Program-made: the position numbers and the translations under genes | Notes under the pieces: model-generated | What the model saw: the letters and a program-made list of their open reading frames with translations, nothing else | What the model was told of the DNA's origin: nothing | Database searches by the model: none | NCBI GenBank assembly: GCA_041690355.1 | Contig: JAWLHK010000004.1 | Coordinates: 186,001 to 250,000 of the forward strand | DNA from: JAWLHK01 sp041690355 [NCBI: bacterium] | Lineage (GTDB): Bacteria; J088; JAWLBW01 | Direction: 5' to 3' | DNA: 64,000 nucleotides | Shown here: positions 49,513-58,383 of the stretch, piece after piece | Position numbering within the stretch: position 1 is the first letter of the stretch | Layout: each line of letters opens with the position of its first letter

Positions 49513-51089
49513 GTTCGCTGTCGTATCGGCTTCTGCTGGCCGCCATCCTGTTCGTGCCCTGCGCGGCAGCGGCGGGGGAACTCCATAACGTCGAAACGTT
49601 CGTCCCGCCGCAGTGCTACACCCGCACGGGCAACGCGGCGAATCCCTGCTACGTCTGCCACACGCCGGCCGCGCCCCCCAACTACCTGGACGATGCCGAG
49701 CTCCAGTCGACCTACTCGTTTGCGCCCCCTGCGCTGCGGAATCATTGGACGAATCTGTTCGTCGACCGCCGTCCCGCCATGGCGCGCATCGCCCGGGCCG
49801 AAATCGAGCGCTGGGTGCGCGCCGACAATTACTCGCCGTGGCTGCGCGCCTACCGGCCCCGGGCACCCGAAGCGTACGCGCCGGATCTCGACCTTGCGCG
49901 AGGGTTCGATGACGAAGGGTTCGCCCGCGATGGCTCGGGCTGGCGCGCCCTGCGGTACGTCCCGTTTCCCGGCACCTTCTGGCCGACCAACGGCGCCGCG
50001 AGCGATACCTTTATTCGCCTGCCGGCCGCCTTTCGCACGGATATCCGGGGGAAACCCTCCCGCGCGATCTACAAGGCGAATCTGGCTGTGCTCGAAGCGG
50101 CGCTGAAGCTTCAGCCCCCCCGGCCCGGCGCCGGGGAATCGCGCGACGTTCGCGCGGCGACCGAGCCCCTCGACGAGCGCGCCGTCGGCGCCGACCTCGA
50201 CGGCGACGGCGCGTCGGGCACCGCCCGGGAACTCGCCGTGCTTCCTTCCCGCTATCTCGGCGGCGCGCGCGGGGTGCCGGTTGTGCCCCGCCTGTATCCC
50301 GAGGGGACGGAGTTTCTGCACACGGTTCGCTATCTGGACCCGCAGGCCGACGGCATGCTGGCGCGCCGGGTCAAGGAAGTCCGCTACAGCCGCAAGTACC
50401 GCTTCCTGAGTCCTTCGCGACTTTCAGGCCTGGCCGAGGCCGAGCACGAAGACAAGGAGAAGGGGCTGGCCCGTCAGGTGGCGGGCGCGCCCGGAACCGG
50501 GTTCACGAACGGGCAGGGCTGGGTGCTGCAGGGATGGATCGAGGACGCGACCGGCGCGTTGCGCCTGCAGAGCGAAGAGGAACAGCGCTACTGCCTGGGT
50601 TGCCACGGTTCCATCGGCGCCACCTTCGACAGCACGTTCGCGTTCCCGCGCAAGCTGCCGGCGGGTGAAGGGTGGCGGGTGCAGTCGCTGACCGGGATGC
50701 CCGATTATCCGATGCGCGGCGCAAAGGACGGTCACGTGCTGACCTACTTCGCACGCGCAGGCGGGGGAGACGAGTTCCGCGCGAACGACGAGATGCGCAG
50801 GCGGTTTTTCCGGAACGGGGCCCTCGACCGGACCCTCGTTCGGCAGGCCGCCCCGGGAGGCGACCGAGACCTTGCGTGGCTCCTGCTCCCCTCGGCAGAG
50901 CGCGCGTGGAACCTGAACCGCGCCTATCTCCTGCTCGTGAGGGAACAGAGCTTCGTGCGCGGACGCGATCCCGTGCTCACGCCGGTGACGAACGTCCATC
51001 GGGAGATCGCGAACGGCGAGACCGAGAACGGCGCCGCCGAGAACGTTTTTCAGGACGGGACGTTACTGCTGGATTTCGGCACGCCTTGA
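49509..51089 (+). CDS. Exported protein with two heme c-binding sites
   Basis: A 526-residue protein with a signal peptide (SYRLLLAAILFVPCAAAAG) and two CxxCH heme c motifs, CYVCH near residue 50 and CLGCH near residue 370, about 320 residues apart. The C-terminal cluster around the second heme resembles short c-type cytochrome domains. It should be a periplasmic di-heme protein. The start at ATG 49509 overlaps the PhoX stop. Whether it donates electrons to, or matures, the PhoX-like protein is unknown. Confidence 0.78.
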   Translation: MSSLSYRLLLAAILFVPCAAAAGELHNVETFVPPQCYTRTGNAANPCYVCHTPAAPPNYLDDAELQSTYSFAPPALRNHWTNLFVDRRPAMARIARAEIERWVRADNYSPWLRAYRPRAPEAYAPDLDLARGFDDEGFARDGSGWRALRYVPFPGTFWPTNGAASDTFIRLPAAFRTDIRGKPSRAIYKANLAVLEAALKLQPPRPGAGESRDVRAATEPLDERAVGADLDGDGASGTARELAVLPSRYLGGARGVPVVPRLYPEGTEFLHTVRYLDPQADGMLARRVKEVRYSRKYRFLSPSRLSGLAEAEHEDKEKGLARQVAGAPGTGFTNGQGWVLQGWIEDATGALRLQSEEEQRYCLGCHGSIGATFDSTFAFPRKLPAGEGWRVQSLTGMPDYPMRGAKDGHVLTYFARAGGGDEFRANDEMRRRFFRNGALDRTLVRQAAPGGDRDLAWLLLPSAERAWNLNRAYLLLVREQSFVRGRDPVLTPVTNVHREIANGETENGAAENVFQDGTLLLDFGTP

Positions 51090-51108
51090 GGTGCGTCCTT
51101 GGTCCCTC

Positions 51109-51140
51109 GGGCAGGAGTGGGAGAGTGGGGGATGGGGGGG
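51109..51140 (+). other. Putative G-quadruplex between convergent genes
   Basis: Four G-runs (GGG, GGG, GGGGG, GGGGGGG) are separated by 7, 5 and 2 bases, fitting the intramolecular quadruplex pattern. It occupies the 62-base gap between the convergent stops of the di-heme protein and the hydrolase, where no hairpin terminator is seen. Confidence 0.55.
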
Positions 51141-51151
51141 AACAAGGACAC

Positions 51152-51982
51152 TCACCGGGCTGTGAGGCGATGCTCCGCAAAAAACTCGAGGATCTCGCGG
51201 GCGGCGCGGCCCTCGTCCATGTCCCAGAAGAGATGACCGGCGTCCGGGAGCGTGAGCAGGCGGCTGTCGGGGATGCGCGACGCGATCTTCTCGGCATTCG
51301 CGCAGGGGATCAGGCGATCTCCGGTTCCGTGCACGACAAGCGTCGGCGCCTGAATTTCGCCGATACGATGCTCGAGGTCGAACTCCAGAATCGCCTGCAG
51401 CTGCGCAAAGAGACCGCGGCGCGAACGGCGGTAGGGCAGGCTGTTCTCGACGATGCGCTCGAACCGCGCCGGGTCGGCGGCGATCCACGCTTCCGTAAAA
51501 TTGATGCGCAGCGTGGCGCGCAGGATATCGCGCGGATCGGTGACCGGCCCGCTGATCTGCATGCCCGCGAGCGTTTCGGCATCCGGGGGTACGTGACCCG
51601 TGCCGCCATGCATCGTGCAGCCGAGTACGAGCCGGTGCACGCGTTCGGGCGCGTCGAGGGCGAGCTGCTGGGCGATCATGCCCCCCATGCTGATGCCGAC
51701 GACGTGTGCCTTCTCCCAACCCAGATGATCGAGCAGCCGGCGCGCATCGGCGGCGAGCTGCGCGATCGTGTAGGGGCCTTCGGTGATCGTGCTCTCGCCC
51801 ATACCGCGATTGTCGAAGACGACCGTCGGATGCCGCTCGGCCAGGGCGGCGGCCAGTGAGCGCCAATCTTCCTTCACGCCCGTCCAGCCCATGATCATGA
51901 GGACCGGATCGTGATCAGCCCCCTCGTTCAACAACCGATAAGCAAGCTTCAGGTCGTCACAATCCAGGTATTGCGTACTCAT
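51152..51982 (-). CDS. Alpha/beta hydrolase
   Basis: A 276-residue hydrolase: VLMIMGWTGVKEDW (oxyanion region), VFDNRGMGEST, nucleophile elbow VGISMGGM, an acidic residue in VVHGTGDRLIP, and histidine in DAGHLFW. The triad is therefore complete. Substrate is unpredictable; the form resembles 3-oxoadipate enol-lactonase/esterase-like members. The start at 51982 is chosen because it overlaps the upstream stop as ATGA; an in-frame start at 52063 lies in the glycosyltransferase gene. Confidence 0.88.
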   Translation of the reverse strand: MSTQYLDCDDLKLAYRLLNEGADHDPVLMIMGWTGVKEDWRSLAAALAERHPTVVFDNRGMGESTITEGPYTIAQLAADARRLLDHLGWEKAHVVGISMGGMIAQQLALDAPERVHRLVLGCTMHGGTGHVPPDAETLAGMQISGPVTDPRDILRATLRINFTEAWIAADPARFERIVENSLPYRRSRRGLFAQLQAILEFDLEHRIGEIQAPTLVVHGTGDRLIPCANAEKIASRIPDSRLLTLPDAGHLFWDMDEGRAAREILEFFAEHRLTAR

Positions 51983-52845
51983 GCCCCCACCAGCTTCTGA
52001 TACCACTTTTTCTTCGGGGCGGGCGGCGGCAGGGCAATCGGATGTTCGCGCAGATGCGCGCACGCCTCTTCGACGGAAAGCGTCCTATAGAGCGCGAGCC
52101 GCTCGCCGATGGCCGCCTCGTATTCGTCTTTCTGGGCCCAGTAGTGAAAGACGTAGTCGTCACACGGCTGCAGCGCGACGTTCGTCTGCAGAAAGTAGCT
52201 GACGCCGTACTGCTCGACGAGCCCCTTCGGGTACTTCGGGTAGAGCTCGTCGATGTACTCGATGACCGTCTGCATGAGTCCGAAGCGGCTCGGGTCGAGA
52301 CCGATGGCGCCGGCATTCCACATCCAGCCCTGCAGGTCGACCGGCTGCCCCTGAAAGCGCAGCGGCGCCATGTGCTTGCGGAAGCGGCGGATCTGTCCGC
52401 TCGGCTTGCTCCAGACCGGATACTCGCGAACGTGCATGACGCCGTTTTCCAGGTCAATCTTCGGCCAGAGCGTGTCGTAGTCGCGCGTGAAGAACGTGTC
52501 GGCGTCGAGGTAGAGGAACTTCTCGTCGGGGTGCTCGCAACCGATGAGATCGAGAATCATGGCGATCTTCAGCCGGTGTGTGAAGTTCTCCGGACCGCGC
52601 CACGCCTGAATGCGCTCGGGCGAAAGCGGGTGGATGCTGATCGCCTCGGCGAGCGGCGCGAAGAACTCGGGGCGGTCAGCATAGAGATGAACGCGAACAT
52701 CGGCCGCGCCCCGATGTGCGAGGGCCGAGTAAGCGGCATACAGCGCCTGCGTGCGGATGCCGTCCAATCCGTAAGCCTGGTAAACGACGTTCATGCTTTC
52801 GTCCATTGCCTCAAAGTCATCGTCGGGGAGCCGACAGGGGATCAT
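51979..52845 (-). CDS. GT-A-fold glycosyltransferase with DxD motif
   Basis: A 288-residue enzyme resembling family-8-like transferases: NVVYQAYGLDGIRTQALYA, then VRVHLYADRPEFF, the metal-binding LYLDADTFF (DxD), WMWNAGAIGLDPS and VEQYGVSYFLQ. There is no signal peptide or transmembrane helix. The acceptor and donor are not predictable, but a heptose-containing lipopolysaccharide is made by this organism (rfaE2). Starts at 52845, 52806 and 52794 are all in frame. It overlaps the hydrolase by four bases and follows the dehydrogenase by 12. Confidence 0.75.
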   Translation of the reverse strand: MIPCRLPDDDFEAMDESMNVVYQAYGLDGIRTQALYAAYSALAHRGAADVRVHLYADRPEFFAPLAEAISIHPLSPERIQAWRGPENFTHRLKIAMILDLIGCEHPDEKFLYLDADTFFTRDYDTLWPKIDLENGVMHVREYPVWSKPSGQIRRFRKHMAPLRFQGQPVDLQGWMWNAGAIGLDPSRFGLMQTVIEYIDELYPKYPKGLVEQYGVSYFLQTNVALQPCDDYVFHYWAQKDEYEAAIGERLALYRTLSVEEACAHLREHPIALPPPAPKKKWYQKLVGA

Positions 52846-52857
52846 GGCGGAGCCGGA

Positions 52858-54660
52858 TCAGAACCACGCGGGGCGCATGCCCGAGAAACTGTCGTCGCCG
52901 CGCCGGCACCGCTCAGCCAGTTCGCGGACGCGCGGGATCTCGGTCGCCATCCAGTACTGCGCGGCCTTCAGCTTGCCGCGGTAGAAGTCTTCGTCGTGCG
53001 CCCGCAACTTCAGCCCCTCGGCCGCGACCGCCGCCTGCAACAGCCACTGCCAGCCGACCACGAGAACGGAAAAGAGCATCAGGTAGTCGACGCTGTGGCG
53101 CATCATCGCCTCGGCGTCGCCCTGCATGCCCAGGGCCCCCAGGTGCATCGTGAGCGACGCGGCCTCATCGAATGCGTGTTCCACGGCATCGCTCCACGCG
53201 GCATCTACCCCGGCGGCCCGGGCGCGGGCCGCGACCGCGCGAATCTCGTCGCCGAGGATGCGGAGGGCGGCGCCCCCTTCGGCGACCACTTTGCGGCCGA
53301 GCAGATCCATGCTCTGGATGCCGGTCGTTCCTTCGTGAATGCTGTTCAGTTTCTGATCGCGCAACCAGGCTTCGGGAAGGTACTCGCTCGAGTACCCGTA
53401 GCCGCCGTGGATCTGCACGGCGAGGGCGTTCGATTCGAATCCGAACTCAGCCGGAAAGCTCTTGGCCACGGGGGTCAGGAGATCGAGCAGAAGGCGCGCC
53501 CGGACGCGCGCGGCCTCGTCGGGCGCGTGCGCCGCCAGATCGGCCTGCAGCGAGGCGGTGGCCAGTACGGCGAAGGCCCCCTCGACGATCGCCTTCTGAC
53601 GCAGCAGCATCCGCCGTACATCGGCATGTTCGATGAGCGGCACCGGCGGCTGCGCCGGGTCCTTGGCCGTCAGCGGCCGGCCCTGCGTGCGGGTCTGTGC
53701 GTACTGCAGCGATTCGTAATAGGCCACCGAGGCGGTCGACGCGCCGTTCATGCCGACCATGATGCGCGCCTCGTTCATCATCTGGAACATGTAGGCGAGC
53801 CCGCGATTCGGTTCGCCCACGAGCCACCCGCGGCAGTCTCCTTCTTCACCGAAGCTGAGCACGAGGCTCGGCAGCCCCTTCCAGCCGATCTTGTGCACGG
53901 CCCCGGCCGTGTGCACGTCGTTGAAGACCAGGCCGTCGCCCTCGGGACGCAGGCGCGGAACGGCGAAGAGCGAGATCCCCTTCACGCCGGCCGGCGCGCC
54001 CTCAATGCGGCCCAGCGTAAGGTGCACGATGTTCTCGGTCAGATCGTGATCGCCCCCCGAGATGAAGATCTTCGATCCCTGGATGCGGTAGGTGCCGTCG
54101 GCGGCGGGGGTGGCGCGCGTCTTGATGTCGGCCAGGCTGCTCCCCGCCTGCGGCTCGGTGAGCGCCATGGTACCGGTCCACGTGCCGTCGTACATGCGGC
54201 GCATGAACTCCTGCCGCAGCCAGTCGCTGCCGAAGGCTTCGATCAGGTGCGCGGCCCCTGCCGTGAGGCCGTGATAGCAGTAGGCGCTCAGATTTCCCGC
54301 CATGAGATAGGCGCTGGCGAGCCCGGCGACAACGACGGGCAGCTGCTGGCCGCCCACGTCTGCGGGGCGCGTGGCGTTGATGACCCCCAGATCGACCATG
54401 CCCGGGACGACGCGGTGCAGCGGCTCGGGCACGTGCATGCGCCCGTCGCGGAATTCGGGCGGGTTCTCGTCGGTAGGTTTGTAGGTCGGAAACAGTACGT
54501 CGCGGGCAAACCGGCGGGCGCTCTGGAGATAGAGGCCGAACGTGCCGCGATCGTGGTCGCTGAACCAGGGATAGGCGCAGAGGCGCTCGACGTCGAGAAC
54601 CTCGTAGAGCAGAAAATCGATGTTCCGGTCGCTGACCAGCGGATTGCTTCCGGTCGCCAT
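52858..54660 (-). CDS. Acyl-CoA dehydrogenase (DmdC-like long form)
   Basis: A 600-residue flavoprotein, longer than classical acyl-CoA dehydrogenases and typical of the subfamily with a C-terminal extension (DmdC and relatives). Key motifs: [19 protein letters not shown] (FAD contact), [20 protein letters not shown]-like [25 protein letters not shown] split here as [14 protein letters not shown] and [10 protein letters not shown], where the Glu is the expected base, and a C-terminal GMRPAWF. It would oxidise a medium or long acyl-CoA. ATG 54660 follows GGAGG at four bases; the GTG just before it is too close. Confidence 0.9.
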   Translation of the reverse strand: MATGSNPLVSDRNIDFLLYEVLDVERLCAYPWFSDHDRGTFGLYLQSARRFARDVLFPTYKPTDENPPEFRDGRMHVPEPLHRVVPGMVDLGVINATRPADVGGQQLPVVVAGLASAYLMAGNLSAYCYHGLTAGAAHLIEAFGSDWLRQEFMRRMYDGTWTGTMALTEPQAGSSLADIKTRATPAADGTYRIQGSKIFISGGDHDLTENIVHLTLGRIEGAPAGVKGISLFAVPRLRPEGDGLVFNDVHTAGAVHKIGWKGLPSLVLSFGEEGDCRGWLVGEPNRGLAYMFQMMNEARIMVGMNGASTASVAYYESLQYAQTRTQGRPLTAKDPAQPPVPLIEHADVRRMLLRQKAIVEGAFAVLATASLQADLAAHAPDEAARVRARLLLDLLTPVAKSFPAEFGFESNALAVQIHGGYGYSSEYLPEAWLRDQKLNSIHEGTTGIQSMDLLGRKVVAEGGAALRILGDEIRAVAARARAAGVDAAWSDAVEHAFDEAASLTMHLGALGMQGDAEAMMRHSVDYLMLFSVLVVGWQWLLQAAVAAEGLKLRAHDEDFYRGKLKAAQYWMATEIPRVRELAERCRRGDDSFSGMRPAWF

Positions 54661-54978
54661 CACGCCTCCACGGTGAAAACGCTCATGGTGCCAGCCCCGG
54701 CGACGGGTGTCGAGCCGGCGCCCGGCCAGGTGGCGTCTGTCGTATGCAGTCTTTGCACAAGGCAGGCGAGAAGCCGGGCCGCTCTGTCAGAGGGTAACGG
54801 CAACCCGGCCGCGCCGCCGGTGGGAACCATCCTCCTTGAAGGCCCCATATGTATCAATGCGGAACACTGTTGTGGCGTTTCGATACTTCGCGGGGTGCCG
54901 GTTTCTCGGTCCGGCGGTGGCGCGGTGGTTCGGTACGCTTCTCGCTACATTTCCGGATACCGAACCACGGAGAACGTC
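54661..54978. other. 318-base intergenic region without a clear gene
   Basis: This gap between the divergent acyl-CoA dehydrogenase and the 66-residue gene holds the GGAGG of the former (near 54667) and GGAG (54969-54972) of the latter. Minus-strand reading frames in it lack ribosome binding sites. It is less G+C-rich in its right half, where a promoter for the small gene is expected, but I found no convincing -35/-10 pair. Confidence 0.5.
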
Positions 54979-55179
54979 ATGGGCAACATCAAACACAAAA
55001 CCCTGCTCCCCTCCCTGAGCGAAAGCCTGCAGCGCGTCAAGCGCACCAGCGTCGACGCCTACGGGTACGGCGAGGTCATGGGGGGCAACCTGGTCGAGAC
55101 CGAAGGGATCGATCTCCACCATCACGAGCAGCTGCACGAAGACGCAAAGGACCCGAAGGCCGAGCAGAAGGCGAAGTAG
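54979..55179 (+). CDS. Hydrophilic 66-residue protein
   Basis: A small protein starting MGNIKHKTLLPSLSESLQRV, with a central YGYGEVMGGN and an acidic/His stretch HHHEQLHEDAKDPK before a basic end. GGAG at 54969-54972 lies six bases upstream of ATG 54979. No family is recognised; there is no signal peptide. The His cluster could bind metal. It stands alone, converging with the RND operon 12 bases away. Confidence 0.55.
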   Translation: MGNIKHKTLLPSLSESLQRVKRTSVDAYGYGEVMGGNLVETEGIDLHHHEQLHEDAKDPKAEQKAK

Positions 55180-55191
55180 CCGGCCTGCGGG

Positions 55192-58100
55192 TCACTCGCT
55201 GGGGGCCGGCTCGCCCGTCATCCGCCTGCGCAACGCATCGCGCAGGCCGATGACGTCTTCGAGAATCAGATACAGGCACGGGACGATCACGAGCGTGATG
55301 CCCGTGGCGAACATGACGCCGAAGCCCAGGCTGATGGCCATGGGGATGAGAAAGCGCGCCTGCACCGAAGTCTCGAGGATCATCGGCATCAGGCCGAAGA
55401 AGGTCGTCAGCGACGTGAGCAGAATCGGGCGGAACCGGCGGGTCACCCCCGCGGTTACCGCCTGCCAGGTCGTCATGCCCTCGTCGCGGAATCCGTTGAC
55501 GGCGTGCACGAGCACGAGGGAATCGTTGACCACGATCCCCGACAGGGCCACGATGCCCATCATGCTGATGACGCTCAGGTCGTAGCCGAGCAGAAGGTGC
55601 CCAAGCACGGCTCCGACGAAGCCGAAGGGAATGGCCGTCATGACGACGAGCGGCTGCAGGTAGCTGCCGAACGGAATGGCCAGCAGGGCGAAGACCGCGA
55701 CCATGGCCAGGATGAAGTTGCCCCCGAGCACCGAAAAGGTCTCGGCCTGATCCTGCTGCTGCCCGCCCATGGCGTAGGTCAGGTTGGGATACCGGGCTAG
55801 CAGATCGGGAAGAATCTGCTCCTGTGCCGTCGCGACGATTTCGTTCGCGTTTGCGACGCCGTCTTCGACATCGGCCGTCACGTTGACGACCCGCTTGCCG
55901 TCGACGCGCACGATCTCGGTATACGAACGGCCGCGCGTCACATCGGCCGCCTGCAGGAGGGGAATCTCCTGACCATTGGGCGCGCGCAGCAGAAAGCGTT
56001 CGATGTCGTGCTCGGAGACCCGATCGGCGCGCGGCAGGCGCACGTAGGTGCGCACCTCGTCGCGACCGCGCTGCTGCCGCACCGCCTCGACGCCGTAGAA
56101 GGCGTTGCGCACCTGCCGCGCCATTTCAAACTCCGTGATCGCGAGGCTGCGCGCTTCGGGGCGGATGCGCAGGTCGAGCTGCTCCTTGCCGGGCATGAAT
56201 CCGTCGTTCACGTCCTTGACGCCGTTGTAGGTCGCCAGCCCGGCGGCAAGCCGCGCCGCAGCCGCCTCGAGCACGTCGGTCTCCGGATGGCTCAACTCAA
56301 AGTCGATCGGCGCAGACGCCGCGGGGCCCGTCGAAAACCGGTAGGTCAGCGTCTCGATTCCAGGAATCTCACCGACGGCCTGCCGCCAGCGCCGGGCAAT
56401 CTCGCCGGCCTGCACTTCGCGGAAATCGCTCGGCGTCAGATAGGCGACGACTTCGGCGAGATGGCTCCCCCCTCCCGACCCGAGCTGCATGGGGCCGAAT
56501 TCGCCGGCGCCAAGGGCGCCGACCTGCGCAAAGACGCCGCGGCTCAGCGCTTCACGGCCGCCCGCCGACGCGAAGACCTCATCGAGCCCGCGCAGGATGC
56601 GCTCCTGGACGGCGCGGGTCTCCGAAACGGGCGTCCCGAACGGCATGCGCACGGTGACGATGATGCGGTCACTGTCGATGCGCGGCATGAAGGTGAACTG
56701 CAGGCGCCCCCCGGCCACCAGGCCGACCGTCAGAAAGAAGAGGGCGACGGCCACGGCCATCGTGACATAACGCATGGCCGCCAGGCGCTGAAACACCGGA
56801 CGATAGAGGTCGTGAACGAAGTATTCGAATCCGTCGTTGAACCGGCCGCGGAAGTGGTGGAGCCGGCCGCGCCAGCCGGTTGTTGCCGGCGGCTTCGTGT
56901 GCGCCAGATGCGAGGGGAGGATGAACAGCGACTCGAACAGCGAGAGCAGCAGCACCGTGATGACGATGATCGGAATGACGCCGAAGAACTTGCCGGTGAC
57001 GCCGGGCACGAAGAGCAGCGGCGAGAAGGCCGCCACCGTCGTCAGCACGCTGAAGGTGACGGGCCCGGCCACCGAGCGTACGCCGGCCACGGAGGCCTCG
57101 AGAAAACCCATCCCCTGCTGACGGTTGTAAAAAATTTCTTCTCCGACCACGATGGCGTCATCGACCACGATCCCGAGGACGACGATGAACGCGAACAGCG
57201 AGAGCATGTTGAACGAGACGTCGAGCCCCGGCATGAACAGCAGCGTACCGATGAAGGAGATCGGGATGCCCATCGTGACCCAGAACGCGAGCCGGATCTC
57301 GAGAAAAATCCCGAGCGTGAGCAGGACCAGGATGAGGCCGAGGTACGCGTTGCGCATCAGCAGATCGATGCGGTCGCGGTACAGTTCCGACGAATCGCCG
57401 AGGTAGGCGAGGCGGGCCGTCGGGGGGAGCTCCTGCGACACCCGCGCGATGTATTCCTTGACCGCTTCGGCGACCTCGATGGGGGTCTCGTTGCCGACGC
57501 GGAAGACTTTCACGAGCGCCGCGCGACGGCCCTCGAAGGTAGCCTCCTGATCGGTGTCGCTGAACCCGTCGCGTACGACGGCGACGTCGCGCACGAGCAC
57601 CTGCGTGCCGTCGGGGCGCGTGAGCAGCGCGATATCAGCGAATTCGTCGCCCCGGTTGCGCCGTTCGGTCGTGCGCAGCAGGATCTCGCCGCTGCGGGTC
57701 TCGACGGCCCCCGCCGGCAGCTCCACCGAAGCCGCGCGGATGCGGTTGGCCATGGCGTCGAGCGTCAGGCCGTAGCGGCGCAGATTGTCCTGCGAAATCT
57801 CGATGCTGATCTCATAGGGGCGCACGGCCGCGAGTTCCGCATAGCTGATGCGGGGATCGTCGAGCAGATCGTCGCGCACCTTCTCGGCCAGCACGCGCAG
57901 CGACAGTTCGTCCTGTTCGCCGTAGACAGCCACCGAGATGACTTCGCGCCGGCTGCTCGCGAGGCTGACGACGGGGCGTTCGGCGTCGGCGGGAAAAGAC
58001 TGAATCCGGTCGACGGCGCTCTTGACGTCGGCCAGGGCGCGATCGACGTCGGCGTTGTCTTCGAGCTCGACGATGACGACCGCCATTCCCTCCTGGGCGG

Positions 58101-58383
58101 TCGCGCGCACCTCCTTGAGGTCGTCGATGCCGCGGATCGACTCTTCGACCGCCAGCACGACCCCCTGCTCGACTTCGCTCGGGCTGGCGCCTGGGTAGGC
58201 GATAGCGACCGTGATGATGTCGAGCTCGAACTCGGGAAAGACTTCCTGGCGGATACGCGGCAGCGAGAGCAGCCCGCCGATGATCAGAACGGCCATCAAC
58301 AGATTGCCGGCTACCTTGTGGCGGGCCATCCAGGCCAGCGGCCCGCGGATGCGGTCGGCGGGCGTTTGCGGTTCGGCGGCCAT
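55192..58383 (-). CDS. RND-family inner-membrane efflux transporter
   Basis: A 1063-residue RND pump of normal length. After a cytoplasmic head it has TM1 (about 25-42), the large periplasmic loop, TM helices 2-6 (about 340-540), TM7 near 560, the second loop, and TM8-12 near 880-1040. Motifs include VFPEFELDIITVAIAYPGAS, and the fourth-helix FAFIVVLGIVVDDAIVVGEE with the proton-relay Asp pair. It shows more likeness to the MdtB/heavy-metal-type group of drug pumps than to SecDF. No outer-membrane channel gene is nearby. It shares one base with the adaptor stop (ATGA). Confidence 0.92.
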   Translation of the reverse strand: MAAEPQTPADRIRGPLAWMARHKVAGNLLMAVLIIGGLLSLPRIRQEVFPEFELDIITVAIAYPGASPSEVEQGVVLAVEESIRGIDDLKEVRATAQEGMAVVIVELEDNADVDRALADVKSAVDRIQSFPADAERPVVSLASSRREVISVAVYGEQDELSLRVLAEKVRDDLLDDPRISYAELAAVRPYEISIEISQDNLRRYGLTLDAMANRIRAASVELPAGAVETRSGEILLRTTERRNRGDEFADIALLTRPDGTQVLVRDVAVVRDGFSDTDQEATFEGRRAALVKVFRVGNETPIEVAEAVKEYIARVSQELPPTARLAYLGDSSELYRDRIDLLMRNAYLGLILVLLTLGIFLEIRLAFWVTMGIPISFIGTLLFMPGLDVSFNMLSLFAFIVVLGIVVDDAIVVGEEIFYNRQQGMGFLEASVAGVRSVAGPVTFSVLTTVAAFSPLLFVPGVTGKFFGVIPIIVITVLLLSLFESLFILPSHLAHTKPPATTGWRGRLHHFRGRFNDGFEYFVHDLYRPVFQRLAAMRYVTMAVAVALFFLTVGLVAGGRLQFTFMPRIDSDRIIVTVRMPFGTPVSETRAVQERILRGLDEVFASAGGREALSRGVFAQVGALGAGEFGPMQLGSGGGSHLAEVVAYLTPSDFREVQAGEIARRWRQAVGEIPGIETLTYRFSTGPAASAPIDFELSHPETDVLEAAAARLAAGLATYNGVKDVNDGFMPGKEQLDLRIRPEARSLAITEFEMARQVRNAFYGVEAVRQQRGRDEVRTYVRLPRADRVSEHDIERFLLRAPNGQEIPLLQAADVTRGRSYTEIVRVDGKRVVNVTADVEDGVANANEIVATAQEQILPDLLARYPNLTYAMGGQQQDQAETFSVLGGNFILAMVAVFALLAIPFGSYLQPLVVMTAIPFGFVGAVLGHLLLGYDLSVISMMGIVALSGIVVNDSLVLVHAVNGFRDEGMTTWQAVTAGVTRRFRPILLTSLTTFFGLMPMILETSVQARFLIPMAISLGFGVMFATGITLVIVPCLYLILEDVIGLRDALRRRMTGEPAPSE

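Noticed and set aside
54787-55137. Minus-strand frame of 116 codons in and beyond the gap before the 66-residue gene
   Set aside because: No ribosome binding site, and it is antisense to the small plus-strand gene which has one.
52042-55179. A plus-strand open frame of 1045 codons running across the acyl-CoA dehydrogenase and glycosyltransferase genes
   Set aside because: It is antisense to two genes with clear motifs; its sequence has no domain and an Arg/Gly/Ala/Val-rich shadow composition. Only its last 66 codons (54979-55179) have a ribosome binding site and look like a gene.
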